NCBI GenBank assembly: GCA_028278335.1 | Contig: JANQEN010000147.1 | Span: 1-44,264 of the forward strand | Length of the DNA: 44,264 nt | Origin: Chitinivibrionales bacterium | GTDB lineage: Bacteria; Fibrobacterota; Chitinivibrionia; Chitinivibrionales; JANQEN01 | Direction: 5' to 3' | Shown: piece after piece, positions 7,176 to 16,253 of the stretch | Position numbering within the stretch: the stretch's first letter is position 1 | Layout: each line of letters opens with the position of its first letter | Notes under the pieces: generated by a model | What the model was told of the DNA's origin: nothing | Databases searched by the model: none | Seen by the model: the letters and a program-made list of their open reading frames with translations, nothing else | Program-made: the position numbers and the translations under genes

Positions 7176-9875
7176 ATGTTGCGAAGCCATTTTAAGATTG
7201 CCAATTTATTAATAGTTTTATTTGCTGGTTTTCATATGGTACTTTCTCAAGAACTTCTTGGTCACTGGAATTTCGATGAATCAACAGGAGACACCATCCG
7301 AGATGTTAGTGGGAATAGCAATCATGGCACTCTTAAAGGAAATGTACAAAGAACGCCGGGAGTATCAGGCAATGCATTAAAATGTGATGGTATTGATGAT
7401 TATGCTCTTATCGACCATGGTTTAAGCCTTACTGGAATGAGTGAGCTGACAATAGAAGTTTGGATACGATTGGCAAAAAAAATATCAGTTCAACATATGA
7501 ATGTATTAAATATTTGGGGTCCAGAAAGTTCAGGTGATGATGCATATGGCATCGGATTTCCAAATGGAAATCATCAATGGTGCCTTAGCCTTTCTGGCGA
7601 CTCCGTAAATGATGTTAATAATCCAAGCTCTGACTCAATTGCTCATCCTGGATTGTGGTATCATTTGACAGCTGTTTATACTGGAGATTCTGTAATTCTT
7701 TATACCAATGGTCACAGAACTTTCGTTGATAAATCTATGGGCCAGCCTATTCAACAAATTAATCGCGCTTTAATGATTGGATGGTTTGACTATGAACCGA
7801 ATTCTTACTTTGATGGTGATATTGATGAAGTAAAAATATATAGCTATGCCCTATCTTCAGATACTATCAAAGCTCACTTTGATGCACTTAACCCTCAAAA
7901 TGTCATTGCTCATTGGGATTTTAATGAGGGAACTGGAGACACAGCCTACGATAAAAGTGGTAATAATGCTCACCTTACACTTTACAATGGTGCAAAATGG
8001 GCAAAAACACACCATGGCTATGGAGTTGACCTTGACGGGTTAGATGATGTTTGTAGAGCACCGGACAAGCCAAATCAAAATGGTTTAAGAGCATTAACAG
8101 CTGAAGCTGTTTTCTTAATTAAACAATATAATATTTATGATCAATATACAGTTATTGTTGACAAATGGGGACCTGGAAGCTCAGAAGATGATGCTTGGGC
8201 ATGTGATTTGTATAATAATGGTGTAAATGGTTTATATGGGAATGTGGTTGGGAGAAATAGAGTTCAAAGATTATACTCATATAATAAATTACCTCGAAAT
8301 AAATGGTTTCATTTAGCCTTTGTTTGGACTGGTGACAGCCTGCACTTTTATGTAAATGGAAAACTCGACACCTCCTGCCAAGAAACAGGGATTGACATTA
8401 TTAAAACGACAAATAGCGAAATTCGTGTAGGAAATGGAGCTGAAGAAAACAACGGATTATATGGGGTAATTGATGACATCACTTTATATAACTATCCAAT
8501 ACCGCCGGATAGCATAAAAGCTCATTTCGAAAGGTTTATCAAGCCAGCTCATGAAATAAATATAGGCATAAAAAAGCATCATGCCAAACCAGGCGATGAA
8601 TTATGGGTGCCAATTTATTTGGCAAATTTTGAAGACACTATATCTATTAGTTCAATCCAGTTTTCCTTAAAATTTGACACATCCCTTGTAACATTTATTG
8701 AACTATCCAAAGACAGTGGAATTGCTGCTAATTGGAGTATTTCCCATAACCCAAATTTTAAAGACTCAATTATCTTTTCTATGGGAGGAGCAGGACAGAC
8801 GATAGAATATGGGGAAGGGGAATTATTTAGGTGTAAGTTCAAGGTAAATCCATCAGCCACTGGTAATAGATTTACTGATTTAGCAATTCTTGATGTACAA
8901 ATAGATGAAGGAATGAATGTTCATCCCACAACGACAGATGGCAAGATTACAATTGAAGAGATAACGATAATGTATGGTGATATTTCAGGGAATAATGAAG
9001 TAACAGCATATGATGCTGCAGGGATAATTCAATATGTATTGGGACTAATCCAGATACCAAACCCAAATTATCCTAACTTTTCTATGCAGGTTGCAGATGT
9101 GAGTGGAGACAAAACCATTACCAGCTATGATGCTGCACTAATTTTTTTATACAGCATTGGTCTTCTGTATAAATTTCCGGTAGAAACAGGTTTCAAAAAA
9201 CGCAACCCTCTATTTCCTCCTGAGCTTTCCGGTTTTCCTGAATCACGACTTAAGCTCAATTACCTAGGCTCAAACGCAAATATTGCAAAATTTGATCTCA
9301 TTGGTTCTGGTGTAACAGGCGCCAACTCCTTTGATATAATCCTTAAATACAATCCTGCTAAAATCCTAATTGAGCAGGGAGGAAACATTACTACCAGTGA
9401 GTATCTTAATTTGGAATCATCTTTGGACAAAACAGTTAAAAACATCAAAATATCAATCACCACAGCAGACGATATTGATGAAGTTGGAGATTTAAAGCTT
9501 GCCACAATTGAAGCGCCAGTCCCGGATACCTCAGTGTTAAAAGAGGCATTACTCTTTGTTAAAGCCTTAGTAAATGAAGAAAATGTAAAGTATCTTGATC
9601 CCAATGTTTCCACCAATTTAAACAGCTCTAAGGTAATTAACTTTTGCAATCCAATTCGTCTTAGAAACAATGTTCTTGAAATTGATAATAAGGGGAAGAA
9701 TCCGGTATTTATTACACTCTACGATCTTCATGGTCGATGTGTTTTAAAGCACTCATGCAACCAAAACAATTCCCGGATTACTATTCAGCTTAAGGATTTA
9801 GCATCGGGACTTTTTGTTTCAAAAATCCAAATCGGTTCCAGAGCCTATACTCGAGCTCTATTAGTTGGAAAATAG
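7176..9875 (+). CDS. Secreted LamG-LamG-cohesin-dockerin protein with C-terminal sorting-like domain
   Basis: The 899-aa product has a signal peptide (about 1-25) and two concanavalin/LamG-type domains, about 26-235 and 240-452, each opening with HW(N/D)F(D/N)E. A cohesin-like domain follows (about 459-595: KPGDELWVPIYLANFE, IQFSLKFDTSLVTFIE). The dockerin (about 600-667) has two Ca-binding repeats, GDISGNNEVTAYDAAGIIQ and ADVSGDKTITSYDAALI. A second cohesin-like sandwich spans about 690-805. The tail (about 832-899) resembles a type IX sorting domain (ITLYDLHGRCVL, LASGLFVSKI). No catalytic domain is evident, so it is probably a surface scaffold or carbohydrate-binding adhesin. Cohesins normally bind dockerins, and having both in one chain would permit self-assembly (inference). 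A good ribosome site (AAAGGAG) precedes the ATG, and a sigma-54-like promoter lies upstream. Confidence 0.85.
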   Translation: MLRSHFKIANLLIVLFAGFHMVLSQELLGHWNFDESTGDTIRDVSGNSNHGTLKGNVQRTPGVSGNALKCDGIDDYALIDHGLSLTGMSELTIEVWIRLAKKISVQHMNVLNIWGPESSGDDAYGIGFPNGNHQWCLSLSGDSVNDVNNPSSDSIAHPGLWYHLTAVYTGDSVILYTNGHRTFVDKSMGQPIQQINRALMIGWFDYEPNSYFDGDIDEVKIYSYALSSDTIKAHFDALNPQNVIAHWDFNEGTGDTAYDKSGNNAHLTLYNGAKWAKTHHGYGVDLDGLDDVCRAPDKPNQNGLRALTAEAVFLIKQYNIYDQYTVIVDKWGPGSSEDDAWACDLYNNGVNGLYGNVVGRNRVQRLYSYNKLPRNKWFHLAFVWTGDSLHFYVNGKLDTSCQETGIDIIKTTNSEIRVGNGAEENNGLYGVIDDITLYNYPIPPDSIKAHFERFIKPAHEINIGIKKHHAKPGDELWVPIYLANFEDTISISSIQFSLKFDTSLVTFIELSKDSGIAANWSISHNPNFKDSIIFSMGGAGQTIEYGEGELFRCKFKVNPSATGNRFTDLAILDVQIDEGMNVHPTTTDGKITIEEITIMYGDISGNNEVTAYDAAGIIQYVLGLIQIPNPNYPNFSMQVADVSGDKTITSYDAALIFLYSIGLLYKFPVETGFKKRNPLFPPELSGFPESRLKLNYLGSNANIAKFDLIGSGVTGANSFDIILKYNPAKILIEQGGNITTSEYLNLESSLDKTVKNIKISITTADDIDEVGDLKLATIEAPVPDTSVLKEALLFVKALVNEENVKYLDPNVSTNLNSSKVINFCNPIRLRNNVLEIDNKGKNPVFITLYDLHGRCVLKHSCNQNNSRITIQLKDLASGLFVSKIQIGSRAYTRALLVGK

Positions 9876-9903
9876 GACGGGTGTTTGAAATTATTTCTAA
9901 TAT

Positions 9904-10722
9904 TCATTGAGGGTTGTCACTACGTTTCTGTTTTAATAGCCAAGAGATCAGGTCATCTCTAAAGAAAACACTGTTTTCAATATCGTGACCTCGGTCGGGA
10001 TACTCGGTAAAATCAACAGTCCCCTGATTTTTCTTTATTGCTTGGACTGTTTGATGGGATTCTGATACAGGAATCACCTTATCCAGAGAACCATGAAATA
10101 CCCAAAATGGAGTCTTTCCAACGGCCTTTGCAAAGGCGTCATAGGGATCTTCCGCCTCTAACACTTCCTTACATTTTGGGTGAAAGCGGCTAAGCTCCTT
10201 TTTTGAGAAACGTATTGGTGGCACAACACCTCCAGAAAGAGGGACAACTCCTGCATACTTTAATGAATCCTTTACAGCACAAATATATGCACCATAACCA
10301 CCCATTGACACACCACTGACAAAAAGACGAGTTGTATCACCATAAAACTCTTTCACTGTTCTATCAAAGGCTTCAACCGCATTGGTATTCGTCTCTCCTA
10401 CCCAAAAACTATACATAGGGCAAATAGGAAAGACAATGACAAAGGGAAATCGTTCAGGAGACTCTTTTATTGCTCTACCCAGTCCCCCGGAAACGTTCCA
10501 GAAACTACCACCCTGTCCATTACCATGGAGATAGAGCAATACCGGCCATGTACGACTACTTGAGAACTCCGTGGGCAAATAGACATAATAGGAAAGTTCA
10601 CTCTTTCCACTCTTTAATGTTTTCTCTAAGATTTTTAATCTCTTTTCCGGTGACACACTCTGCTTCACACAACTAAACATGAGTGTCATGGTCAGAGTTA
10701 TGAAAACGAACAGTAATCTCAT
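9904..10722 (-). CDS. Lipoprotein alpha/beta hydrolase (esterase/phospholipase-carboxylesterase type)
   Basis: An in-frame GTG lies 21 bases earlier, but the ATG at 10722 is preceded by AAAGGA at normal spacing and gives a clean lipoprotein signal (MRLLFVF through the lipobox LMFSC, Cys18), so I use it (272 aa). The mature part has the esterase features LYLHGNGQGG (oxyanion side), the nucleophile elbow GVSMGG (Ser139), Asp214 (HGSLDKVIP) and His246 (DRGHD). This is the layout of predicted peptidase/feruloyl-esterase-like hydrolases that sit on the cell surface and cut ester bonds, often acetyl or feruloyl groups on plant polysaccharides. The substrate is not determined. The gene converges on the cohesin-dockerin gene with a 28-base gap and no obvious terminator. 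Confidence 0.82.
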   Translation of the reverse strand: MRLLFVFITLTMTLMFSCVKQSVSPEKRLKILEKTLKSGKSELSYYVYLPTEFSSSRTWPVLLYLHGNGQGGSFWNVSGGLGRAIKESPERFPFVIVFPICPMYSFWVGETNTNAVEAFDRTVKEFYGDTTRLFVSGVSMGGYGAYICAVKDSLKYAGVVPLSGGVVPPIRFSKKELSRFHPKCKEVLEAEDPYDAFAKAVGKTPFWVFHGSLDKVIPVSESHQTVQAIKKNQGTVDFTEYPDRGHDIENSVFFRDDLISWLLKQKRSDNPQ

Positions 10723-10954
10723 GGGTTTTCCTTTGTTTAACACCTTTTTTTTTGGTTCTTTATATCAACAACAGCCTTTCTTATAATACTATAAATTCTC
10801 CCTTGAAAAAAGATTGGCGCATTGGCCTCTCAGATATTTGTGAGAATCAACGTAAAATTAACATCATCTCATTGTGCTTGAAAACAAAAATTTATTTTAT
10901 CATTGGTTATTCGCGCATAGATTAAAACAACGCCTAGTGAAAAAGTTATCAATC

Positions 10955-11482
10955 ATGATTATATACAGACAGATTTGTTCAATAGTTGCGATCATTTTTT
11001 TTGTATCCACATACTCTTACCCAGGGCTATTCAAAAACAGCACCAGAGAATTTGTCCTCAACTTAGGAGGCTGGCCCTCTCCGACCCTTGTGAGTTTTGA
11101 AGCTGGTTATGGAATACAATTTAAGCAATTTAATGAAACCCGCCTTGCCTTGACAGCCTCCTATCTGGATAGCCGAGATACTAGCGATCAAAACTTTTTT
11201 TTAGGGTTTACTTTAGGAGAGCGGCTCTATTTTCCAAACTCCCTTTCTCCACTTATCGGCTTTGCTGGCACTGTATATTTTGATGTTCGATCCCGGGTTG
11301 CCTCATCTGGACAGGAGACCTTTAAAACCCGTTTTGCCGGGGCTTTCTATCCTGAGGTGGGAATTATATATTGGATAGAGAAAAAATTTGGCCTTACCTT
11401 AGTAGGGCGATACTATATAACCGTTCCCTCAGAGTTTAAAAATTGTTGGGCCATTAATGGGGGGCTAACAATTAGACTTTAA
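10955..11482 (+). CDS. Small predicted outer-membrane beta-barrel protein
   Basis: An open frame extends back to a start at 10874. The ATG at 10955 is preferred because it places a signal peptide (MIIYRQICSIVAIIFFVSTYSYP) at the N-terminus; neither start has a strong ribosome site. The mature protein (about 150 aa) is made of alternating hydrophobic, aromatic-rich strands (FVLNLGGWPSPTLVSFEAGYG, LALTASYLDSRD, FFLGFTLGERLYF, LTLVGRYYITV) and ends INGGLTIRL. This is typical of an eight-strand porin-like or OmpW/opacity-type barrel. Function unknown. The next gene (threonine synthase) starts 42 bases later. The upstream region (10744-10954) separates it from the divergent esterase gene. Confidence 0.6.
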   Translation: MIIYRQICSIVAIIFFVSTYSYPGLFKNSTREFVLNLGGWPSPTLVSFEAGYGIQFKQFNETRLALTASYLDSRDTSDQNFFLGFTLGERLYFPNSLSPLIGFAGTVYFDVRSRVASSGQETFKTRFAGAFYPEVGIIYWIEKKFGLTLVGRYYITVPSEFKNCWAINGGLTIRL

Positions 11483-11490
11483 CCCAACAG

Positions 11491-11510
11491 CAAACACGCC
11501 CAGGTGTTTG
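11491..11510 (+). promoter_or_regulatory. Hairpin directly before the threonine synthase ribosome site
   Basis: CAAACAC (11491-11497) and GTGTTTG (11504-11510) form a perfect 7-bp stem with a 6-base loop. The ribosome site AAAAGGAG follows immediately. No U-tract follows, so it is not a standard terminator. It may shape the leader or weaken read-through from the gene upstream. Confidence 0.35.
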
Positions 11511-11524
11511 AAAAGGAGTAGTAG

Positions 11525-12703
11525 ATGAGCTATTTAACATTTTTAGAGTGTGCACTTTGTAGCAAACAGTACAACGCTGACACAGTACAAACGCTATGTC
11601 CAGAATGTAAACGACCTCTTTTAGCACGATATGACCTCGAGGCAGCGAAAAAGAATTGGGATCGTGACTGTTTATCCACTCGCGAGCCAAACATGTGGCG
11701 TTACCGTGAGGTTCTACCTGTGCGAGATGAGTCAAAGGCAATAAAACTGGGTGAGGGATTCACCCCACTGCTTTCAGCTCAGCGACTTGGCGACTCCCTG
11801 GGAATGCAAAACCTTTACATAAAAGATGAGGGTGTTAATCCAACCGGCTCCTTTAAGGCAAGAGGATTATCAATGGCGATCTCCAGGGCATACGAACTTG
11901 GAATTAAAGAGGTTGTCGTTCCCTCTGCAGGAAATGCTGCGGGGGCAATGTCTGCCTATGCTGCTCGCGTTGGCTTAAAGGCTCATGTATTCATGCCGGT
12001 TGATGTACCGCTCCCCTTCCAACAGGAGTGTCGAGCCCTTGGTGCAAATGTTACATTAATTGATGGGCTTATTACCGATTGTGGTCATGAAGCTAAAAAA
12101 CTTGGTGATGAACACGGTTGGTTTGCTGTGTCTACTCTTAAAGAACCCTACCGTATTGAGGGAAAGAAAACAATGGGGTATGAAATTGCAGAACAGCGAA
12201 ATTGGAAATTGCCCGATGTAATTATATATCCGACAGGTGGAGGAACTGGGCTCATTGGGATGTGGAAAGCCTTTGATGAATTAGAACAGCTTGGATGGAT
12301 TGACTCGCACAGACCGCGCATGGTTTCCGTACAGGCAGAGGGCTGTGCGCCAATTCCTCGGGCCTTTGAAGCTGGTGATGAATTTGCCGAGCCTTGGCAA
12401 AATGCAGCCACAGTTGCAGCAGGACTTCGAGTTCCAGCGGCTGTTGGTGATTTTCTTATGCTTCGAGCACTTCGCGAAAGTAATGGTATTGGTGTGTCTG
12501 TGTCCGATGATCAATTAGTTAACGCCCAGATGCGTATGTCAAGTTTAGAGGGAACCTTTGCTTGCCCAGAGGGAGGGGCAACCCTTGCTGCGTTAGAAAA
12601 TCTTTTGGCAACAGGTTGGATAAAGCCAGAGGAAGAGGTTGTGCTCTTTAACACCGGTACTGGACTAAAATACCCCGCTGTATTTGATTTGTTGAATGAT
12701 TAA
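11525..12703 (+). CDS. thrC: Threonine synthase
   Basis: This PLP enzyme (392 aa) converts O-phosphohomoserine to threonine and phosphate. The N-terminus carries a zinc-ribbon-like knuckle (C9, C12, C25, C28), as in threonine synthases of the shorter, archaeal/plant-like class. The PLP Lys is K111 in NPTGSFKARG. The serine/asparagine loop is PSAGNAAGA, and the phosphate-binding glycine loop is PTGGGTG (about 236-242). The C-terminus (PEGGATLAAL, NTGTGLKYP) matches the family. A fold-related enzyme such as cysteate synthase is a less likely alternative. A strong ribosome site (AAGGAG) precedes the ATG. Genes to 16682 follow in the same direction with short gaps, so it may lead an operon. Confidence 0.9.
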   Translation: MSYLTFLECALCSKQYNADTVQTLCPECKRPLLARYDLEAAKKNWDRDCLSTREPNMWRYREVLPVRDESKAIKLGEGFTPLLSAQRLGDSLGMQNLYIKDEGVNPTGSFKARGLSMAISRAYELGIKEVVVPSAGNAAGAMSAYAARVGLKAHVFMPVDVPLPFQQECRALGANVTLIDGLITDCGHEAKKLGDEHGWFAVSTLKEPYRIEGKKTMGYEIAEQRNWKLPDVIIYPTGGGTGLIGMWKAFDELEQLGWIDSHRPRMVSVQAEGCAPIPRAFEAGDEFAEPWQNAATVAAGLRVPAAVGDFLMLRALRESNGIGVSVSDDQLVNAQMRMSSLEGTFACPEGGATLAALENLLATGWIKPEEEVVLFNTGTGLKYPAVFDLLND

Positions 12704-12741
12704 AATACCAAGATAGTAAAACGAGATGAAAGGAACGATGA

Positions 12742-14448
12742 ATGATAAATCCTAATATTTCCTATGTGATCTTTGTTCTTCTATTGCTTTTAGGACTGGG
12801 TTGCTCTTCGGTGGAGAAAGCCGATCTTATTATTACAAATGGAACGATCCATACAATGGATAGCACAAACCCAACCGTCGAAGCTGTAGCTGTGTTGAAG
12901 GGAAAGATTTGTTTTGCAGGCCGTGCAAATAAAGTTGCTACCTATAAGGCTTCAACAACAAAGGTTCTCGATCTCAATGGAAAAACCATGACGCCCGGAT
13001 TTATCGAAAGTCATGGCCATTTCATAAGTTTAGGCAAAAGCCAAATGCGACTCAATTGCAGTGATGTTGAAAACTACGAAGAACTTGTCGCGAAAGTGGC
13101 AGAGGCGGTTAAAAAGGCAAAGCCCGGTGATTGGATTCTTGGTCGTGGATGGCACCAAAGTAAGTGGGATCCACAACCTAAAAACATGATCCGTGGATTT
13201 CAAACCCACCATGCTTTAAGTAGAGTATCACCGGACAACCCAGTTTTCTTAACCCATGCCAGTGGCCATGCAGCTTTTGCCAATGCAAAGGCCATGGCAA
13301 TCGCAAAAATAGATGCATCTACTACTGCCAAGGGTGATGGTGAAATTATTAAAGATGCACAGGGTCAACCCACCGGAGTACTGGTTGAAGAAGCTGAGAA
13401 ATTAGTCGACAAGCATATTCCAAAGGAAACGCCTGAACTTGACCGACGGGCAGCTCAATATGCCATGAATGCCTGTTTACAAAACGGTATTACCACTTTT
13501 CATGATGCACTGTCGACGAAAGAGCATATAGCACTTTACAAGCAGTTAATTGAAGAGAAAAAGCTTTCTGTCCGTCTATGGCTTATGATTAATGGGGTCA
13601 ATGAAGAACTTCTTAAAGAGTACTACTCTTTAGGCCCACAGGTTGGACTTGGTGACAACTTTTTAACGATTCGTGCTATCAAGCTCTATGGTGATGGAGC
13701 CTTAGGCTCCCGGGGAGCCTGGCTTTTAGAACCCTACACTGACCGTCCAGGTCATTATGGCCATGAAATCATTCTTATGGATTACGTCCATTCTGTTACA
13801 AAGAATGCCTTAAAACATGGATTCCAAGTTTGTGTCCACGCCATTGGTGATCGTGCCAATCGAGAGGTCCTTGACCAGTACGAAAGGGCGATCAAGGAGA
13901 CACCCAATGCTCCGAAAGACCATAGACTTCGCATTGAGCATGCTCAACATCTAACTAAAGAGGATATACCCCGTTTTGGACAATTGGGTGTTATTGCCGC
14001 TATGCAAGGAATCCACATGGCCTCTGATCGCCCCTGGGCTATTGATCGTTTGGGAAAAAAACGAATTATCGAGGGTGCCTATGTCTGGCAAAAACTTTTT
14101 CAGTCAGGCGCAGTTGTCTGTAATGGAACTGATATACCTGTTGAACCATTGAATCCCCTGGCCTGCTTTTATGCATCGATTACCCGAAAAACTTTAAAGG
14201 GCGAACCTCCAGAGGGATACGAGCCAGACCAAAGGATGACTCGTGAACAAGCTCTACGATCATACACCCTGAATGGAGCCTTTGCTGGATTTGAGGAACA
14301 TCTCAAGGGCTCCATTGAGGTTGGAAAGCTTGCGGACTTCACGATCTTTTCCCAAGATATCATGACCATCCCTGAACAGGAAATCTTAAATACCATTGTA
14401 ACCCATACCATCATCGATGGAAACATTGTGTATCAACATGAGGGCTAA
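12742..14448 (+). CDS. Lipoprotein amidohydrolase of the YtcJ type
   Basis: The 568-aa protein opens with a lipoprotein signal (LLLLGLGCSS, Cys21). The metal-dependent amidohydrolase fold follows: an N-terminal beta-sandwich (ADLIITNGTIHTMD), the HxH metal site H91/H93 (ESHGH), Lys314 (IRAIKLYGDGALGSRG), His366 (CVHAIGD), His400 (RIEHAQH) and Asp464 (NGTDIPVEP). The composite-domain ending (GKLADFTIFSQDI) is typical of the YtcJ/N-substituted-formamide deformylase group, whose members have diverse and mostly unknown substrates. The lipid anchor implies action outside the inner membrane. AAAGGA at 12729-12734 supports the start. It sits 38 bases after thrC and 11 bases before the DUF2284 gene. 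Confidence 0.85.
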   Translation: MINPNISYVIFVLLLLLGLGCSSVEKADLIITNGTIHTMDSTNPTVEAVAVLKGKICFAGRANKVATYKASTTKVLDLNGKTMTPGFIESHGHFISLGKSQMRLNCSDVENYEELVAKVAEAVKKAKPGDWILGRGWHQSKWDPQPKNMIRGFQTHHALSRVSPDNPVFLTHASGHAAFANAKAMAIAKIDASTTAKGDGEIIKDAQGQPTGVLVEEAEKLVDKHIPKETPELDRRAAQYAMNACLQNGITTFHDALSTKEHIALYKQLIEEKKLSVRLWLMINGVNEELLKEYYSLGPQVGLGDNFLTIRAIKLYGDGALGSRGAWLLEPYTDRPGHYGHEIILMDYVHSVTKNALKHGFQVCVHAIGDRANREVLDQYERAIKETPNAPKDHRLRIEHAQHLTKEDIPRFGQLGVIAAMQGIHMASDRPWAIDRLGKKRIIEGAYVWQKLFQSGAVVCNGTDIPVEPLNPLACFYASITRKTLKGEPPEGYEPDQRMTREQALRSYTLNGAFAGFEEHLKGSIEVGKLADFTIFSQDIMTIPEQEILNTIVTHTIIDGNIVYQHEG

Positions 14449-14459
14449 CACTATATAGT

Positions 14460-14999
14460 ATGATTGACAAAAAAAAATTAGCAGCACTTTTTGCACAGCA
14501 GGGATATACTGACTTTCGTTGGATTAAAGGTAGTGAAGTAACCATTGCCCATTGGGTACGATTCAAGTGTATATTTGGCTGTCCTTCCTACGGAAAAAGG
14601 GGCTCCTGTCCACCAGAAGTGCCAACTGTGGAAGAGTGTAAAAAGTTCTTTAAGGAATTCTCCAATGTGGCAATTTTTCGATTTAAACAAGCCTTGGGAA
14701 ATCCAAAAGAGCGCTGTCAATGGAGCCAAGACATCAACAAAAAGCTTCTTGCCTTAGAACGAGCTGTATTTCTTGAAGGCTTTCATAAGGTCTTTTTGCT
14801 TTTTATGGATGAGTGTCGTCTCTGCATTGATTGCAGTAGCAAAAGAGCGATGTGCAATCAGCCAGCAGATTCTCGTCCTAGCCCAGAGGGTTTTGGTGTG
14901 GACCTTTTTACTACGGTGAAACAATGTGGTTATCCCATTTCTGTTCTTCAAGACTATAACCAAACTATGAACAGGTATGCCTTTCTATTAATTAGTTAG
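14460..14999 (+). CDS. DUF2284 putative metal-binding protein
   Basis: This 179-aa protein matches the pattern of the DUF2284 family (predicted metal-binding proteins of anaerobes). A first Cys set lies at C37, C41 and C50 (CIFGCPSYGKRGSCPP) and a second at C119, C122, C125 and C132 (CRLCIDCSSKRAMC), followed by the signature ADSRPSPEGFGVDLF. The spacing suggests an iron-sulfur cluster or zinc, though no biochemical role is established for the family as far as I know. No signal peptide, so cytoplasmic. It starts 11 bases after the amidohydrolase gene and is likely co-transcribed. Confidence 0.8.
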   Translation: MIDKKKLAALFAQQGYTDFRWIKGSEVTIAHWVRFKCIFGCPSYGKRGSCPPEVPTVEECKKFFKEFSNVAIFRFKQALGNPKERCQWSQDINKKLLALERAVFLEGFHKVFLLFMDECRLCIDCSSKRAMCNQPADSRPSPEGFGVDLFTTVKQCGYPISVLQDYNQTMNRYAFLLIS

Positions 15000-15012
15000 A
15001 AGGTGAAGTGAT

Positions 15013-15282
15013 ATGTTTTCTTTCTTTGTGTTATTATCAGCTCTTCTTTTTATTGTTAGTTTTATTGCATATATGTACTCCTTGATAAAATCATATTCAA
15101 TAAAGCAGATTTTAATCAAAGGGGGAAAGGAGCATTTCAATTCCAAGCCTTCCTATAAAGAGATGCAACAAACAGATCCTCAACAAGCCAAACAGTATCG
15201 GCTGGCTCTCTTAATTTGGAAAATCTCTCTTTGTTCTTTTTTACTTACCTTAGTGCTGGCATTTTTTACCCAAACAAAGTAA
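15013..15282 (+). CDS. Small two-helix membrane protein, unknown function
   Basis: The 89-aa product has two hydrophobic helices (about 3-25 and 66-85) flanking a polar, Lys/Gln-rich loop (about 28-62). No family is recognised. The ATG is preceded by AAGGTGA at good spacing, and the gene lies 13 bases after the DUF2284 gene, which supports real translation. It may be an accessory to a neighbour, but nothing in the sequence shows which. Confidence 0.6.
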   Translation: MFSFFVLLSALLFIVSFIAYMYSLIKSYSIKQILIKGGKEHFNSKPSYKEMQQTDPQQAKQYRLALLIWKISLCSFLLTLVLAFFTQTK

Positions 15283-15313
15283 TGTTTTAACCACGAGTAC
15301 ACTCTTATAAATT

Positions 15314-16249
15314 ATGATAATAATCATCTCCTTTGTTGCAGGACTTACTCTTTTAGCAGGTCTCTATTTAATAAAGAATAGAGAGAGATACACCCTTTCA
15401 GAATACAGAGAGATTGCTAAGACACACTCATTTATCCAATTGCAACAAGGAATTACCCACTATCAATTAATAGGGCCAGAGTCAGGTCAGGTTGTTTTGC
15501 TCATACATGGTGGAACGATCCCGCTCTTTGATTTTGACTTACAGATTTCAGCGCTTGCTAATGCAGGTTTTCGAGTACTGCGGTACGATCACTATAGTAG
15601 AGGTTATTCTGAATATATAAAAGCTGATTACACTCGAGACCTTTATGTTCACCAGCTCAAGGAGTTGCTTGACGTTTTAGAAATAACAAGCCCTGTTCAT
15701 ATTATTGGTCACTGTTTTGGTAGTGCAATTGGTGTGCGCTTTGCAGCACGATTTCCACAGCGTGTGCAAAAAATAGTTCTTTTAGCCCCTATGATTCACT
15801 CAATCCAAAGCCAAGTCGCTTTCACTTTAGCGAAATTGCCTATTTTATTAGATCACCTTTGTATTCGATTTATTATCGTCCCTTTGGCCATTAAAAGAGC
15901 TGCTGTACTATTTTCATCTGTAAAAGAGAAAAGGGAAGAATTCCTAAGCCAATTTAAAAGAATGACTGAAACTAAAGGGTTCGAACGATCACTGCTCTCC
16001 CTTCTTAAACAAGATACAATGCAAAACTATACCGAGGACTATAAAAAGATTGCAGACTCACATACGTGCATGATCATTTGGGGAAACAAAGATACCAATA
16101 TTTCCCGTGAAATGATCGATGCTATTGAAAAAATTATGCCTCAAATACCCCTATATGAATTTGATTCAATAGGCCACTCCCCGAACTTGGAACAAGCTAA
16201 TCGATTCAACCGTTTGGCCGTCGATTTCCTTACTGATAAAAAGGAATAA
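15314..16249 (+). CDS. Membrane-anchored alpha/beta hydrolase with Cys at the nucleophile position
   Basis: The 311-aa protein starts with a membrane helix (about 2-20), then an alpha/beta hydrolase fold of the MhpC/lipase-like group: VVLLIHGGTIPLFDF (oxyanion region, about 60-74), RVLRYDHYSRGYSE (about 87-100), a nucleophile elbow at 132-136 reading GHCFG, then Asp260 (GNKDTNI) and His288 (SIGHSP). The nucleophile is Cys134, not Ser. A Cys-Asp-His triad is known in dienelactone hydrolase but is uncommon in this branch, so activity on esters may differ from that of serine relatives. No clear ribosome site. The phosphoribosyltransferase gene follows after only 4 bases. Confidence 0.82.
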   Translation: MIIIISFVAGLTLLAGLYLIKNRERYTLSEYREIAKTHSFIQLQQGITHYQLIGPESGQVVLLIHGGTIPLFDFDLQISALANAGFRVLRYDHYSRGYSEYIKADYTRDLYVHQLKELLDVLEITSPVHIIGHCFGSAIGVRFAARFPQRVQKIVLLAPMIHSIQSQVAFTLAKLPILLDHLCIRFIIVPLAIKRAAVLFSSVKEKREEFLSQFKRMTETKGFERSLLSLLKQDTMQNYTEDYKKIADSHTCMIIWGNKDTNISREMIDAIEKIMPQIPLYEFDSIGHSPNLEQANRFNRLAVDFLTDKKE

Positions 16250-16253
16250 CAGG

